Part shown: piece by piece, positions 14,708 through 24,033 of the stretch
Position numbering within the stretch: the stretch's first letter is position 1
How the letters are laid out: the number at the start of each line of letters is the position of its first letter
Source of the DNA: a bacterium
GTDB taxonomy: Bacteria > Vulcanimicrobiota > Vulcanimicrobiia > Vulcanimicrobiales > SCRA01
Reading direction: 5' to 3'
NCBI GenBank assembly: GCA_004298675.1
Contig: SCRI01000001.1
Span: 1-64,000, forward strand
Length of the DNA stretch: 64,000 bases
Program-made: the position numbers and the translations under genes
The notes under the pieces: model-generated
The model's input: the letters and a program-made list of their open reading frames with translations, nothing else
Database searches by the model: none
What the model was told of the DNA's origin: nothing

Positions 14708-16695
14708 GGTACGCCTTTGCCGCGTTGCTGCTCTCGATCGTCGCGATGTTGATCGTGCCGCTGCCGCCGGCGCTGCTCGACGTGCTGCTGGCCGTGAACG
14801 TGCTGGGCAGCGCCTGCGTCCTGCTGCTCTCGATCGGCGTGAGCGATCCGCTGGAGTTTGCGGCGTTTGCACCCGCGCTCTTGCTGGCCACGCTCTTTCG
14901 GCTGGCGCTCGACGTTTCGGCGACGCGCTTGATCCTCACGCAAGGCAGTCAACCCGGAGGCGCGGGCTCGATCATCCCCGCCTTCGGCGCGTTCGTCGTG
15001 CGCGGTAATGTCGTGGTGGGACTGGTGATCTTCGCCATCCTGGTGACGATCCAGTTCGTGGTGGTGACGCACGGCGCGCAGCGCGTGGCGGAGGTGGCCG
15101 CACGCTTTACCCTCGACGCGCTGCCCGGCAAGCAGATGGCCGTCGACGCCGAGTTGCACGCCGGCGCGATCGACGTGGAGACGGCGCGCAAGCGCCGCTT
15201 GGCCGTGCAGCGGGAGGCGGATTTCTTCGGCAGCATGGAGGGTGCCGGCAAGTTCGTGCGGGGCGATGCCGTGGCGTCGCTCGTGATTGTGGCGGTCAAT
15301 ATCGTGGGCGGGCTGATCGTCGGCGTGTTCTACGAGCGCCTCTCACCGGCACAGGCCTTCGCGACCTACGCGCTGCTCACCGTGGGCAACGCGCTGCTGA
15401 CGACCTTGCCCGCGTTTCTCATCTCCACCGCGATGGGGATGATGGTAACGCGCGTCGCGACCGATGGCGACCTGGGAGCCGATCTCGCCGCGGCGCTCCT
15501 GCGCCGGCCGGAGGTGCTGCGCGCGGCCGGGGTGTTGATGGGTGTGTTGGCACTGATCCCGGCGCTGCCCCGCGCCACCTTCGCGCTGTTGGGCGCGTTG
15601 TGCTGGGTGGCGGCGAGCCTGGCCGAGCGCGGCCACGCGGAGCAGGCGCGGGAGGCCGAGCGCGGCCGGGCGGCGGAGCAGCGCGCACGCCTGCGCCGTC
15701 CGGAGACGGCGCTCGGACTGGTGGGTGTCGACGCGGTGGCGATCGACGTCGGTGCCGCGCTGGTGCCGCTCCTGGATGGAGCGCTCGGCGAGGCGCTGCT
15801 GGAGAAAGTCGGCGAGGTGCGCCGCCAACTTGCCGGCGACTGCGGCATCGTGCTCCCCGGCGTGCACCTGCGCGACGACCTGTTGCTGGACGATACGGGT
15901 TACGCCGTGCGCGTGCGTGACGAGGTCGTGGCGCGCGGCAGCCTGCGTCTGGACGCGCTGCTAGCGATCGGGGACCCCGCGCTGCTCATGCGTCACCCTG
16001 GAGAGCGGTTGATCGACCCCGTTTTTGGGCTGCCCGCGCTCTGGATCGAACCAGACGCCCGTGCCGCGCTGGAACGCGCGGGCGCGTTGGTCTTCGATCC
16101 GGTGAGTGTGCTGGGCTCGCATCTGGCGGCCGCGGCGCGCGAGCACGCGGCGGCGCTCTTCGGGCGCCAGGAGTTCGCAACGCTCTTGGAACATCTGCGC
16201 GCGGCCGTGCCCGCGTTGATCAAGGAGGTGGGTGGAGAGCCGTTGCCGCAGCCGCTGGCGCATCGCGTCTTCACGCGCCTGCTCTCCGAAGGTATCTGGC
16301 CGCGCGATCCCGTGGCGATTTTGGAGGAGCTCGTGGAGTGCGCGCGCGCGAGCCAGGATCTGGAGGCGCTGTTGGAGCGCGCGCGGCGCGTCGCGGTGCC
16401 ACCGCACGTGCGCGCTCAGACCCGCGGCAGCCGGCTGGAGGCGTTCGTGGTCGATGGAGCGCTCGAGGCGGCTCTGGAGCGCGATGGCGCCGGCGATCCG
16501 GCGCTGCTCCTGGAGCTGCGCGAGCGGCTGAGCGCCTATCGCGAGCGGATGCGCGCGCAGGGCGGCCACGCTTGCGTCGTCTGTACCTCGGTGGTGCGCC
16601 CGCGCCTGGCCTCGCTGCTGGCGCGCCTGCAGCCGCGCCTCCCCGTCTACGCGTACGCCGAGCTTCCCGCCGCGCTGGCGGTTATCGCGGCCTAG
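14704..16695 (+). CDS. flhA: FlhA/SctV export gate protein
   Basis: A 663-residue product. The first 300 residues carry about eight membrane helices with LFRLALDVSATRLILTQG, AFVVRGNVVVGLVIFAIL, the FHIPEP-type loop ARFTLDALPGKQMAVDAELH and then EADFFGSMEGAGKFVRGDAV. The cytoplasmic half (about 340-663) is the nonameric ring that receives substrate-chaperone complexes and includes LQRLLSEGIWPRDPVAILEE-like conserved text (RVFTRLLSEGIWPRDPVAIL). The ring forms the proton-driven gate. It is the last gene of the operon and shares its CTAG stop tetranucleotide with the convergent fur gene. Confidence 0.96.
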   Translation: MRYAFAALLLSIVAMLIVPLPPALLDVLLAVNVLGSACVLLLSIGVSDPLEFAAFAPALLLATLFRLALDVSATRLILTQGSQPGGAGSIIPAFGAFVVRGNVVVGLVIFAILVTIQFVVVTHGAQRVAEVAARFTLDALPGKQMAVDAELHAGAIDVETARKRRLAVQREADFFGSMEGAGKFVRGDAVASLVIVAVNIVGGLIVGVFYERLSPAQAFATYALLTVGNALLTTLPAFLISTAMGMMVTRVATDGDLGADLAAALLRRPEVLRAAGVLMGVLALIPALPRATFALLGALCWVAASLAERGHAEQAREAERGRAAEQRARLRRPETALGLVGVDAVAIDVGAALVPLLDGALGEALLEKVGEVRRQLAGDCGIVLPGVHLRDDLLLDDTGYAVRVRDEVVARGSLRLDALLAIGDPALLMRHPGERLIDPVFGLPALWIEPDARAALERAGALVFDPVSVLGSHLAAAAREHAAALFGRQEFATLLEHLRAAVPALIKEVGGEPLPQPLAHRVFTRLLSEGIWPRDPVAILEELVECARASQDLEALLERARRVAVPPHVRAQTRGSRLEAFVVDGALEAALERDGAGDPALLLELRERLSAYRERMRAQGGHACVVCTSVVRPRLASLLARLQPRLPVYAYAELPAALAVIAA

Positions 16696-17117
16696 TGCCG
16701 TCCGTTGCGGCAGCGGCGGCAGAGGCCGCTGACCTGAAGCTTGAAATCGCCGGCCTCGAATCCGACGCCGGCAGCGATTTCGCCGACCAGCTCCGCCAAA
16801 TGGGGAGCCTCGACGTCGGAGAGCTGCTGACAACGCGTGCACAGCAGGTGGTGGTGCTTGTCGAGGCGGGCCTCGTAGCGCGCGGCGGTGCCGGGATACT
16901 GCACCATCTGAACCAGCCCCAGCTCGCGCAGCAGATCGAGTGTCCGATAGATCGTCGCCAGGCCGAGGGAGGGGAGCTCCGCTTTGGCCCGTTCGCGGAT
17001 CTCCTCCGCGTCCAGATGGCCGCCGTCGGTTTGGAGCACCCGCAAGACCGCGGCGCGCTGCCGAGTCAGCCGATAGCGGGATTGGATCAAGCCCGCATCG
17101 GCATCCACTGCATTCAT
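16692..17117 (-). CDS. Fur/PerR-family metal-responsive regulator
   Basis: A 141-residue product. The N-terminal winged helix has RYRLTRQRAAVLRVLQTDGG and the recognition region LGLATIYRTLDLLRELGLVQ. The C-terminal dimerisation part has the histidine run KHHHLLCTRCQQLSDVEAPH and a second CxxC (CRRCRNGRH), so a structural zinc site is expected. Which metal or peroxide it senses (Fe, Zn or PerR-type) cannot be fixed from this alone. It is divergent from secD with about 200 bases between them and convergent with flhA. Confidence 0.93.
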   Translation of the reverse strand: MNAVDADAGLIQSRYRLTRQRAAVLRVLQTDGGHLDAEEIRERAKAELPSLGLATIYRTLDLLRELGLVQMVQYPGTAARYEARLDKHHHLLCTRCQQLSDVEAPHLAELVGEIAAGVGFEAGDFKLQVSGLCRRCRNGRH

Positions 17118-17201
17118 CTTCCCGGCCCCATTCCGGGGTGGCCGTCCCTGGTCCCCCCGGCAGAATTTTCAGCCGTGTGGCGGCTTGCCGGTGGCCCGCG
17201 C

Positions 17202-17230
17202 TTGCACCGTCGACCCCTACCTGCTAGAAT
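17202..17230 (+). promoter_or_regulatory. Extended -10 sigma-70 promoter for secD-secF
   Basis: TTGCAC (17202-17207), a 17-base spacer, then TAGAAT (17225-17230) preceded by TGC, which makes an extended -10 element. The predicted start is near 17237, leaving about 75 bases of leader before secD. This is one of the clearest promoters in the window. Confidence 0.7.
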
Positions 17231-17314
17231 CCTTGGGGTTCTTACGGTGGCGCCGCTCTCGGAGCCGCCGTCAAAGTTCTCTCCCTGCCGCTAACCGGTG
17301 TGATTCATCACGTC

Positions 17315-18595
17315 ATGACCTGGAACCATTGGAAGAATCCGATCAAGGCGCTACTCGTCGTGGCGATCCTCGCCATCAGCACGTGGGCGATCCTGCCGAT
17401 TCAGAACAAGATTCATCTCGGCCTCGACTTGCAGGGCGGCATGAGCGTGCTGCTCCAGTTGGAGGCGACGCCCGAGGTGCCCAAGATCACCAAACAGGTG
17501 CAGAACCAGGTTCAAACCGTCATCCAGAACCGTATCAACGGCCTGGGCGTGAGCGAGCCGGTCCTGGCCGAAGTGGGGAGCGATCGCCTGCTGGTGCAGT
17601 TGCCCGGGGTCAAGGATCCCGACGAAGCTTTGCGCACCTTGAAAGAGGCGGCGATCCTCGAGTTCAAGATCTGCCCGACGACGGTCGTGGCGCGCGCCGA
17701 GGGTGACAAGGCCTATGGTGACAGCCCCGCCGGCGCCTACAAGGACTGCGGCAAGACCGTCTACTCCGGCGCGGATCTCAAGGGCGCGCAGCCGTCGCCC
17801 GACCAGTTGGGGACGGGCTGGCGCATCCTCTTCCAGACCAAGAACCCGGGCAAATTCGGCCGGCTCACGCAGGACAACATGGGTAAGCCGCTGGGCATCT
17901 TCTTGGATCGCAAGTACGTCTCGGCTCCCACGATCAACGGTGTGATCACCTCCGACGGCGAGATCACCGGCAGCTTCTCGCAAGAGGACGTGACCCGCAT
18001 CGCCAACGAGCTCGCCGCCGGCGCGCTGCCCGTGCCCACGCGCATCATCGAGAACGAGACCGTCGGCCCCACGCTTGGAAAGGTCGACCTGATCAAGTCG
18101 CTCTATGCGGCGATGGTGGGGCTGGCGCTCGTGGTCGTGTTCATGGTCGCCGTCTATCGCGTTCCCGGACTGTTGGCGGACTTCGCGCTGGCGATCTACG
18201 TCTTGATGATGCTGGCGCTGCTGGCGGAGAGCAAAGCGGTGCTCACGCTCCCCGGTATCGCGGGCTTCGTCCTCTCGATCGGCATGGCCGTCGATGCCAA
18301 CGTGCTGATCTTCGAACGGCTCAAAGAGGAGATTTGGGCTGGAAAGACGCTGCGCGGCGCCGTCAAGACCGGCTTTGCACGCGCGTATAGCTCCGTTTTC
18401 GACAGCCATATCACCACCATCGTGGGTGCGGCGGTGCTCTGGATGTTGGGTACCGGTACGGTCAAGGGCTTCGCCTACACGCTGTTCTGGGGAACGGTGC
18501 TGTCGCTGCTGACGGCGGTCTTCATCACGCGTTTCTTCACCGACTTGGTGGTGGACAACGACATGGTGAGCAGTCACAAGGCGTACGGGGCGTAA
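17315..18595 (+). CDS. secD: Protein translocase subunit SecD
   Basis: A 426-residue product from ATG 17315; an in-frame GTG at 17300 would add five residues. A membrane helix near 10-30 is followed by LGLDLQGGMSVLLQLEA, the SecD P1 signature. Five membrane helices in the last 180 residues include GMAVDANVLIFERLKEEIWA, the conserved transmembrane motif. With SecF it uses the proton motive force to pull proteins across after SecYEG. It is shorter than the E. coli protein and similar to other compact SecD proteins. secF follows after 4 bases. Confidence 0.95.
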   Translation: MTWNHWKNPIKALLVVAILAISTWAILPIQNKIHLGLDLQGGMSVLLQLEATPEVPKITKQVQNQVQTVIQNRINGLGVSEPVLAEVGSDRLLVQLPGVKDPDEALRTLKEAAILEFKICPTTVVARAEGDKAYGDSPAGAYKDCGKTVYSGADLKGAQPSPDQLGTGWRILFQTKNPGKFGRLTQDNMGKPLGIFLDRKYVSAPTINGVITSDGEITGSFSQEDVTRIANELAAGALPVPTRIIENETVGPTLGKVDLIKSLYAAMVGLALVVVFMVAVYRVPGLLADFALAIYVLMMLALLAESKAVLTLPGIAGFVLSIGMAVDANVLIFERLKEEIWAGKTLRGAVKTGFARAYSSVFDSHITTIVGAAVLWMLGTGTVKGFAYTLFWGTVLSLLTAVFITRFFTDLVVDNDMVSSHKAYGA

Positions 18596-18599
18596 GCGG

Positions 18600-19925
18600 A
18601 TGAACTTCCGGAATCGCAAGTGGGACATCGTCAAGCTGCTGCCGCTGGTCGGCCGGGTCTCCTTGGCGATCATCGTGATCGGCTGGGCCTACGGCCTGAC
18701 GATGAACCATCCCTCGCCGCTGCGTTTGGGGCTCTCGTTCACCGGCGGCACCGCGCTCAACGTGAAGTTCGATCGTACGGTCAGCGTGCCGGACGTACGT
18801 ACCGCGCTCAAAGCCGTGCCGATCGTCCAGCCCGACGGCAAAACCGAAGTGGTGGACATCTCCAGCTCTACCGTCACGCTGGCCACCAAGCCCGGCGATG
18901 CCCAACCCAACGACCGCGCCGTCATCGAGACGCAGCGCGCGTTGGGCTCGGATCCCGGCTCTATCTTCCGGGCGCTGGAGAAGGCTGGACCCGTCGATCG
19001 CAAGGACTCCGAGATCAACTCGATCGGTCCGGCGCTCTCGCGCGAGTATCTGCTGAAGGCGGTCGAGGCGCTGCTCATCGCCATCGCCATTCAGTTCATC
19101 TACATCGCGTTCCGGTTCGGCTGGAACTACATCTTCGGCGTGGTGACGGTGATCGCGCTCGTGCGCGACGCCTTGATGATGGTGGGCGTCTACGCGCTCT
19201 TCAATCAGCGTGCCGACGATGCGTTCCTCGCCGCGTTGCTGACCGTGGTCGGCTACTCGGTGATGGATACGATCGTCATCTTCGACCGGATCCGCGAGAA
19301 CACGAAGCTGATGGCGGGCCAGGCGTATCGCCACATCGTGAACGTCTCGATCCTGCAGACGATGACGCGCTCGATCAATACGCTGGCGACGGTGGTCGTG
19401 ACGTTGGTGGCGCTGTTGGCGTTCGGCGGCGTCACCCTCAAGAGTTTCGCCTTCGCGCTGCTGGTGGGCATCTGCTCCGGTGGCTACCACTCGATCTTTT
19501 TCTCCGCGCCGCTGGTGGAGGCGCTACGTGAGAAGCAGTTGGAGAAGGCGCGCCAAGAGCGTGCCGCGGCGCGCGCGGCGGGAGAGGCGACCAAGCCCAA
19601 GAGCGCGCTGGACGAGCACGAGCGCGACGATCTGGCGGTGAGCCAGGCGCGCCGGGAGCGCCGTCAGCGTACCAAGGACGAGCGCCGCAAGTCCAAGGGT
19701 GTCCAACCCGAGCGCTATCGCCGCAAGCGTACGGTCGCAGCGACGCACAGCGCTCCGGTCGAGGCGGAGGAGGAGTCCGTAGCGCCGGAGGAGTTCGTCG
19801 ATCCGTTGGATGCGGAGCGCGCGGGCATTCACGAGCGCGAGCTGGAGCTGGGTCACGAACCGATCGTGCTGCACCTCGATGAGGGACCGGCCGCGCCCTC
19901 CGAAGCGGGCAAGGGCGAGCCCTAG
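18600..19925 (+). CDS. secF: Protein translocase subunit SecF with long charged C-terminal tail
   Basis: A 441-residue product. The first 315 residues are a normal SecF: LGLSFTGGTALNVKFDRTVS near the start, then NSIGPALSREYLLKAVEALL. VGYSVMDTIVIFDRIRENTK is the conserved helix motif, and LLVGICSGGYHSIFFSAPLV closes the membrane part. About 120 further cytoplasmic residues follow, first very basic (QARRERRQRTKDERRKSKGV) and then acidic (EAEEESVAPEEFVDPLDAER). Most SecF proteins end soon after the last helix. The tail might bind nucleic acid, ribosomes or membrane lipids; that is a guess. Confidence 0.94.
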   Translation: MNFRNRKWDIVKLLPLVGRVSLAIIVIGWAYGLTMNHPSPLRLGLSFTGGTALNVKFDRTVSVPDVRTALKAVPIVQPDGKTEVVDISSSTVTLATKPGDAQPNDRAVIETQRALGSDPGSIFRALEKAGPVDRKDSEINSIGPALSREYLLKAVEALLIAIAIQFIYIAFRFGWNYIFGVVTVIALVRDALMMVGVYALFNQRADDAFLAALLTVVGYSVMDTIVIFDRIRENTKLMAGQAYRHIVNVSILQTMTRSINTLATVVVTLVALLAFGGVTLKSFAFALLVGICSGGYHSIFFSAPLVEALREKQLEKARQERAAARAAGEATKPKSALDEHERDDLAVSQARRERRQRTKDERRKSKGVQPERYRRKRTVAATHSAPVEAEEESVAPEEFVDPLDAERAGIHERELELGHEPIVLHLDEGPAAPSEAGKGEP

Positions 19926-20000
19926 GGGCGACTTCGGCCATCGGCGAACTCCCCGCCGGGCACTCTCGCGCGTTTGCTCGAAATTGAGGAGATAGTCGAG

Positions 20001-21662
20001 ATGGCGAAGACGAGTTACGTCAGCGGCACGTCGGGTCGTCCGTTGATCGGCGAGACGATCGGGGGATTCTTCGACCGGATCGCGAATCAGCATGCCGCAC
20101 GCGAGGCGCTGGTCTCACGCCACCAGGGATTGCGCTATACGTATGGCGAGCTGAAACACCAGACGGACCGCCTAGCCAAGGCCTGCATCGCCGCCGGCAT
20201 CGGCGAGGGCGAACGGGTCGGCATCTGGTCGCCCAATAATGCCGAGTGGGTCGTGACGCAGTTCGGAACCCCCAAGGCCGGCGTCATCCTCGTCAACATC
20301 AACCCCGCCTACCGTACCAGCGAGCTGCAGTACGCACTGCGCCAAAGCGGCTGCGCGTATCTGATCTTGGCCGAACGCTTCAAGAGCAGCGACTATCTGG
20401 CGATGCTGGCCGAGGTGCGCGACACCCTCCCCGACTTGCGCGGCGTGGTCGTCCTGGGCGAGTCCCGGGTGCCCGGTAGTCAGACCTGGGAAGAGTTTCT
20501 GGCGCTGGGCGACGGCGTCGGCGACGAGGCGCTGGCGGCGCGTCAAGACGAGTGCGATTTCGACGACGCCATCAACATCCAGTACACTTCGGGAACCACC
20601 GGCTTCCCCAAGGGCGCCACGCTCTCGCACCACAACATCCTGAATAACGGCTTCTTCATCGGCGAGACGCTGCGCTACACGGCGCAAGACCGTGTCTGCA
20701 TCCCCGTACCGTTCTACCACTGCTTTGGCATGGTGCTCGGCAACCTCGCCTGCATCACGCATGCCTCCGCGATGGTCCTTCCCAGCGACTCCTTCGATCC
20801 GCTCTCGTGTCTGGAGACGGTACAGGCGGAGCACTGCACCTCGCTCTACGGCGTGCCGACGATGTTCATCGCGGAGTTGGATCATCCGCGCTTCAAAGAG
20901 TTCGACCTGCGCTCCCTGCGGACCGGGATCATGGCGGGCTCGCCCTGCCCCATCGAAGTGATGAAGCGCGTCATCAGCGAGATGCACATGACCGAGGTGA
21001 CGATCTGTTACGGCATGACCGAAACCTCTCCGGTCTCGACGCAGTCGCATGTCGACGACCCGCTGGAGAAGCGCGTCTCGACGGTGGGCCTGATCCATCC
21101 CTTCGCGGAGATCAAGATCGTCGATCCGGGCAGCGGGCAAACGGTTCCGCGCGGTAGCGCGGGGGAGCTGTGCACGCGCGGTTATCTGGTGATGTTGGGC
21201 TACTGGAACAACCCCGAGGCCACCGCGCATGCCATCGATCGTGCGCGCTGGATGCACACCGGCGATCTAGCGACGATGGACGAAGAGGGCTACGTCAACA
21301 TCGTCGGCCGCATCAAGGACATGATCATCCGCGGCGGAGAGAACGTCTATCCGCGCGAGATCGAGGAGTTCCTCTACACCAATTCCAAGATTGCCGACGT
21401 TCAAGTGATCGGCGTCCCCGATGCCAAGTACGGCGAGGAGATCTGCGCCTGGGTAAAGGTGCGCGAAGGCTGCACGCTTACCGAGGAGGAGGTCAAGGAG
21501 TTCTGCCGGGGCAAGATCGCCCACTACAAGATCCCGCGCTATGTGAAGTTCGCCGAGAGCTTCCCGATGACGGTCACCGGCAAGATCCAGAAGTTCAAGA
21601 TGCGCGAGATCTCCACGCAGGAGCTTGGATTGGAGTCGGCCGCCTCGATCCAGACCGCCTAG
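20001..21662 (+). CDS. Acyl-CoA synthetase (AMP-binding, FadD-like)
   Basis: A 553-residue adenylate-forming enzyme. The ATP-binding motif is [20 protein letters not shown] (Tyr about 195). [16 protein letters not shown] is the A5 region. [20 protein letters not shown] then [20 protein letters not shown] are the A7-A8 core and hinge. The C-terminal lysine lies in [14 protein letters not shown]. It activates a medium- or long-chain fatty acid as acyl-AMP and then acyl-CoA. The ATG at 20001 has GAGGAG about 10 bases upstream; an upstream TTG is less likely. It is followed after 7 bases by a PilZ gene, so the two may share a transcript. Confidence 0.93.
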   Translation: MAKTSYVSGTSGRPLIGETIGGFFDRIANQHAAREALVSRHQGLRYTYGELKHQTDRLAKACIAAGIGEGERVGIWSPNNAEWVVTQFGTPKAGVILVNINPAYRTSELQYALRQSGCAYLILAERFKSSDYLAMLAEVRDTLPDLRGVVVLGESRVPGSQTWEEFLALGDGVGDEALAARQDECDFDDAINIQYTSGTTGFPKGATLSHHNILNNGFFIGETLRYTAQDRVCIPVPFYHCFGMVLGNLACITHASAMVLPSDSFDPLSCLETVQAEHCTSLYGVPTMFIAELDHPRFKEFDLRSLRTGIMAGSPCPIEVMKRVISEMHMTEVTICYGMTETSPVSTQSHVDDPLEKRVSTVGLIHPFAEIKIVDPGSGQTVPRGSAGELCTRGYLVMLGYWNNPEATAHAIDRARWMHTGDLATMDEEGYVNIVGRIKDMIIRGGENVYPREIEEFLYTNSKIADVQVIGVPDAKYGEEICAWVKVREGCTLTEEEVKEFCRGKIAHYKIPRYVKFAESFPMTVTGKIQKFKMREISTQELGLESAASIQTA

Positions 21663-21669
21663 GATAGAC

Positions 21670-22407
21670 GTGACGACGAATCGCCGACGGTACTTTCGTC
21701 AACCGGTTGCGTTACCCGTGCGCGTGCGTGTCGTGAACGGCGGCGCGTGGCCGGCGGTGACGCTCGATCTCTCCGCGCGGGGAACACGACTCCTCGCGCC
21801 CGAGGGCTTGCTCGCCGGAGGCAAGGTGCAACTGACGCTCGGCGAGGGCGAGGGCGAGGGCGTGCGGCTGCGCGCCACCGTCTTGGGGGCGCGCCCGGTC
21901 GCCGACCGCTTTGAGATCCGCATGGTTTTCGAGGCTCTGGTTCCGGAAGTGGAAGAGCTCTTGCACCGGGAGGTGCATGCGGCGCAGCGGCGCGAGTTGC
22001 GCGCGCGCTCGGAGTGGCGCGACGTGTGTCTCACGCCCGCCGATCCGGTAACCCCCGCACCCGCGACAGACGGCGAACGCAGACGTTCGCGCCGCGTGCG
22101 CATCGACGAGAGCGTGCGCATTCACGTCGGCACCGCCTACGTGGGGGCGCGCATCGTCGACATCTCGTCGGGCGGCGCGAAGATCCGGCTGGCTCAGGTC
22201 ATGCGCGTGGACGAGCGGATGGCGTTACCGATTCCCGGCTCCGACGCCGAGATTCGCGCGGTGGTGCGCTCGGTGCGCGTGCGCGCACGGGACCTGCACT
22301 TCGAGATCGGCGTGCGTTTCGAGTTCGGCGACCAATACGAGGCGCGGGCCCTACGCGAATACGTCGCGACGCTGCGCCGCGCCGCGGAGGCGCGCGCCAC
22401 AGCGTAA
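21670..22407 (+). CDS. Tandem PilZ-domain protein (predicted c-di-GMP receptor)
   Basis: A 245-residue protein from GTG 21670 with two PilZ domains. The first (about 3-95) has NRRRYFRQPV and TLDLSARGTRLL, fitting RxxxR and (D/N)xSxxG. The second (about 135-235) has RRRSRRVRIDESVRI and IVDISSGGAKIRL, again with both motifs. Both domains therefore look competent to bind c-di-GMP. There is no attached output domain, so it probably works by protein contact. The c-di-GMP enzyme at 37273-39828 and the exopolysaccharide locus are plausible partners, inferred only from presence in the same window. Confidence 0.88.
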   Translation: MTTNRRRYFRQPVALPVRVRVVNGGAWPAVTLDLSARGTRLLAPEGLLAGGKVQLTLGEGEGEGVRLRATVLGARPVADRFEIRMVFEALVPEVEELLHREVHAAQRRELRARSEWRDVCLTPADPVTPAPATDGERRRSRRVRIDESVRIHVGTAYVGARIVDISSGGAKIRLAQVMRVDERMALPIPGSDAEIRAVVRSVRVRARDLHFEIGVRFEFGDQYEARALREYVATLRRAAEARATA

Positions 22408-22411
22408 GCGT

Positions 22412-23956
22412 CTAGTCGACGGAGAAGCGGCGCGCATCGTACCCCGTGGAGCCGGCGGGATATGAAGCGGTTGAAGCCGCCGTCTGCACCGCCCCGGTCC
22501 CATCGGTGGCGCGCACGAGCGCGCTGACTTGGCTGCCCCGGCGCGCCTGTCGGGTTAGATACCAGAGCGTCCACGTGTAGGGCGAGAGCGGACGTTCCAA
22601 TTCGGCGGGCAGCCACGTTGCGCCGCCGTCGGTGGAGAGCTCCACGCGCTTGATCCCGCGGGTGCCGGCAAAGGCCACGCCGCCAAAGGTGAGGTCCGGA
22701 GTAACGCGCTGGTGCTCCGTTGGGAGATCGATGCGCGAGGTCGTCTTCACCAGGGCCTCGGTGCTCCAACCCTGTTTCTCCCAGAAGCCCTCCACGGGCG
22801 CCTGGACCGGCTCGATCGTGCGCAGCCACTTGGGGTTCTTCATGCCGTAGCGGCCGGTCGTGATGATGCGGGCCGGGAAACCGTGCTTGCTGGGCAGCGG
22901 CTCGCCGTTCATGAGATAGACGACCAGCGTGGTGGGCTCCAGCGCCTGCTCCAGCGGCAGGCTCTCCACGTAGCCGTCCGCGCACGTGAAGGCGACCCAG
23001 CGCGCGGCGTCGCGCATGCCGGCGTGCCGCAGCAGATCGCGCAGCGGGACGCCGGTCCAGCGCGCCGTGCTCATGAGATGGCCGCCGACGTCGTTGCTGA
23101 TGCACTCCAGCGTGACGTACTCGCTGCGCGAGGGCAGCGCGCGCAACTGTTCGTACGAGAGCGTCACCGGATCCGCGACGAGTGGTCCTTGTATTCGCAG
23201 CGACCACGAGCGAGCGTCGACGACGGGGTCGAGGAAGTTCTTCGAGATGACGTAAAAGTCGCGGTTCGGGGTGAGCGCAGGCGTCAGGCTCGCCGGCGGT
23301 AAGCCGCGCACCACGCCGGGATGCGTATCGGCCACCTCGCCGAGATCGACGAGATCGCTTATCTCTAGCGGGCCTGCCGGCGCCGCGCTGCCGTGTTCAC
23401 CGAGGCCGCGCAGCGTACGCCCGATCTCGAGGGCCGCACCGGCCGCGAGCACGCCGCCGATGGCAGCCGCGGCCATGCCCAGGAAGCGCCGGCGCCCCTG
23501 CGCCGGCTGCCCGTAGCGCCCTGAGGCCTCCTCACCGAGCGCGGCACCCAGCAGCAGCCCCGCTGCGGCGGTCACTACCCCGTAGATCAGGAAGCCCGCC
23601 ACCACGCTGGGCGCGCCCGCCTCGCCGCCGAGCAACGCGCGCGCGAGCGCCGCGAGGACCGCTCCCAGCGCGGCGCCTGCGGCAAGCAGCGCCGGCGGAC
23701 GCAGCCGCGCGAGCGGCACCAGCAGCAGCGCCGCCACAACCCCAGCGACGACCTCCAGCCCCACCGTGCCGAGAAAGAAGAGCGGCTTGCCTACGAGCTG
23801 GAGCTTGTCGATCAAGAATCCGAACAGCGCCCCCGGCGTGATCGAGAGCATGCGGTCTGACAGGATCTGCGCCAGCGGCGGCGGCATCTCGAAGGACCAG
23901 ATCACCATGGCCAACGAGCCGAAGACTCCGGCTAGCGGCCAGCGCAGGCTCCTCAT
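22412..23956 (-). CDS. Membrane-anchored molybdopterin oxidoreductase (sulfite-oxidase/MsrP fold)
   Basis: A 514-residue protein. The first 145 residues hold about four membrane helices. An internal twin-arginine-like stretch follows (RRRFLGMAAAAIGG at about 155-168). The periplasmic catalytic domain covers about 210-400. The molybdenum ligand is C285 in YVTLECISNDVGG, followed by TARWTGVPLRDLLRHAGMRD and PARIITTGRYGMKNPKWLRT, as in the sulfite oxidase family. A dimerisation Ig-like domain follows (FGGVAFAGTRGIKRVELSTD). The substrate is unknown: sulfite, methionine sulfoxide or another oxide. It is convergent with the PilZ gene. Confidence 0.88.
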   Translation of the reverse strand: MRSLRWPLAGVFGSLAMVIWSFEMPPPLAQILSDRMLSITPGALFGFLIDKLQLVGKPLFFLGTVGLEVVAGVVAALLLVPLARLRPPALLAAGAALGAVLAALARALLGGEAGAPSVVAGFLIYGVVTAAAGLLLGAALGEEASGRYGQPAQGRRRFLGMAAAAIGGVLAAGAALEIGRTLRGLGEHGSAAPAGPLEISDLVDLGEVADTHPGVVRGLPPASLTPALTPNRDFYVISKNFLDPVVDARSWSLRIQGPLVADPVTLSYEQLRALPSRSEYVTLECISNDVGGHLMSTARWTGVPLRDLLRHAGMRDAARWVAFTCADGYVESLPLEQALEPTTLVVYLMNGEPLPSKHGFPARIITTGRYGMKNPKWLRTIEPVQAPVEGFWEKQGWSTEALVKTTSRIDLPTEHQRVTPDLTFGGVAFAGTRGIKRVELSTDGGATWLPAELERPLSPYTWTLWYLTRQARRGSQVSALVRATDGTGAVQTAASTASYPAGSTGYDARRFSVD

Positions 23957-24033
23957 ACGCGTCCCCCTTCACGTACGGCGCGCCGTCATGGGCTTGATAT
24001 CCATAACGCGCGCCGCTTGCGAAGAGTTCAGTC

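Noticed and set aside
3275-16695. Ordinary flagellar operon
   Set aside because: FliG torque domain, FliM switch parts, hook, filament and motor genes are absent, and unrelated genes flank both sides. The possibility that they lie elsewhere in the genome is kept open in the finding.
16690-16696. Shared CTAG stop of flhA and fur as a regulatory feature
   Set aside because: The overlap is real but is simply tight convergent packing; no repeat or hairpin accompanies it.
17351-18673. 440-codon minus-strand frame opposite secD
   Set aside because: Composition (His/Asp/Gln/Arg-rich) is typical of antisense frames in GC-rich DNA, and SecD on the plus strand is unmistakable.
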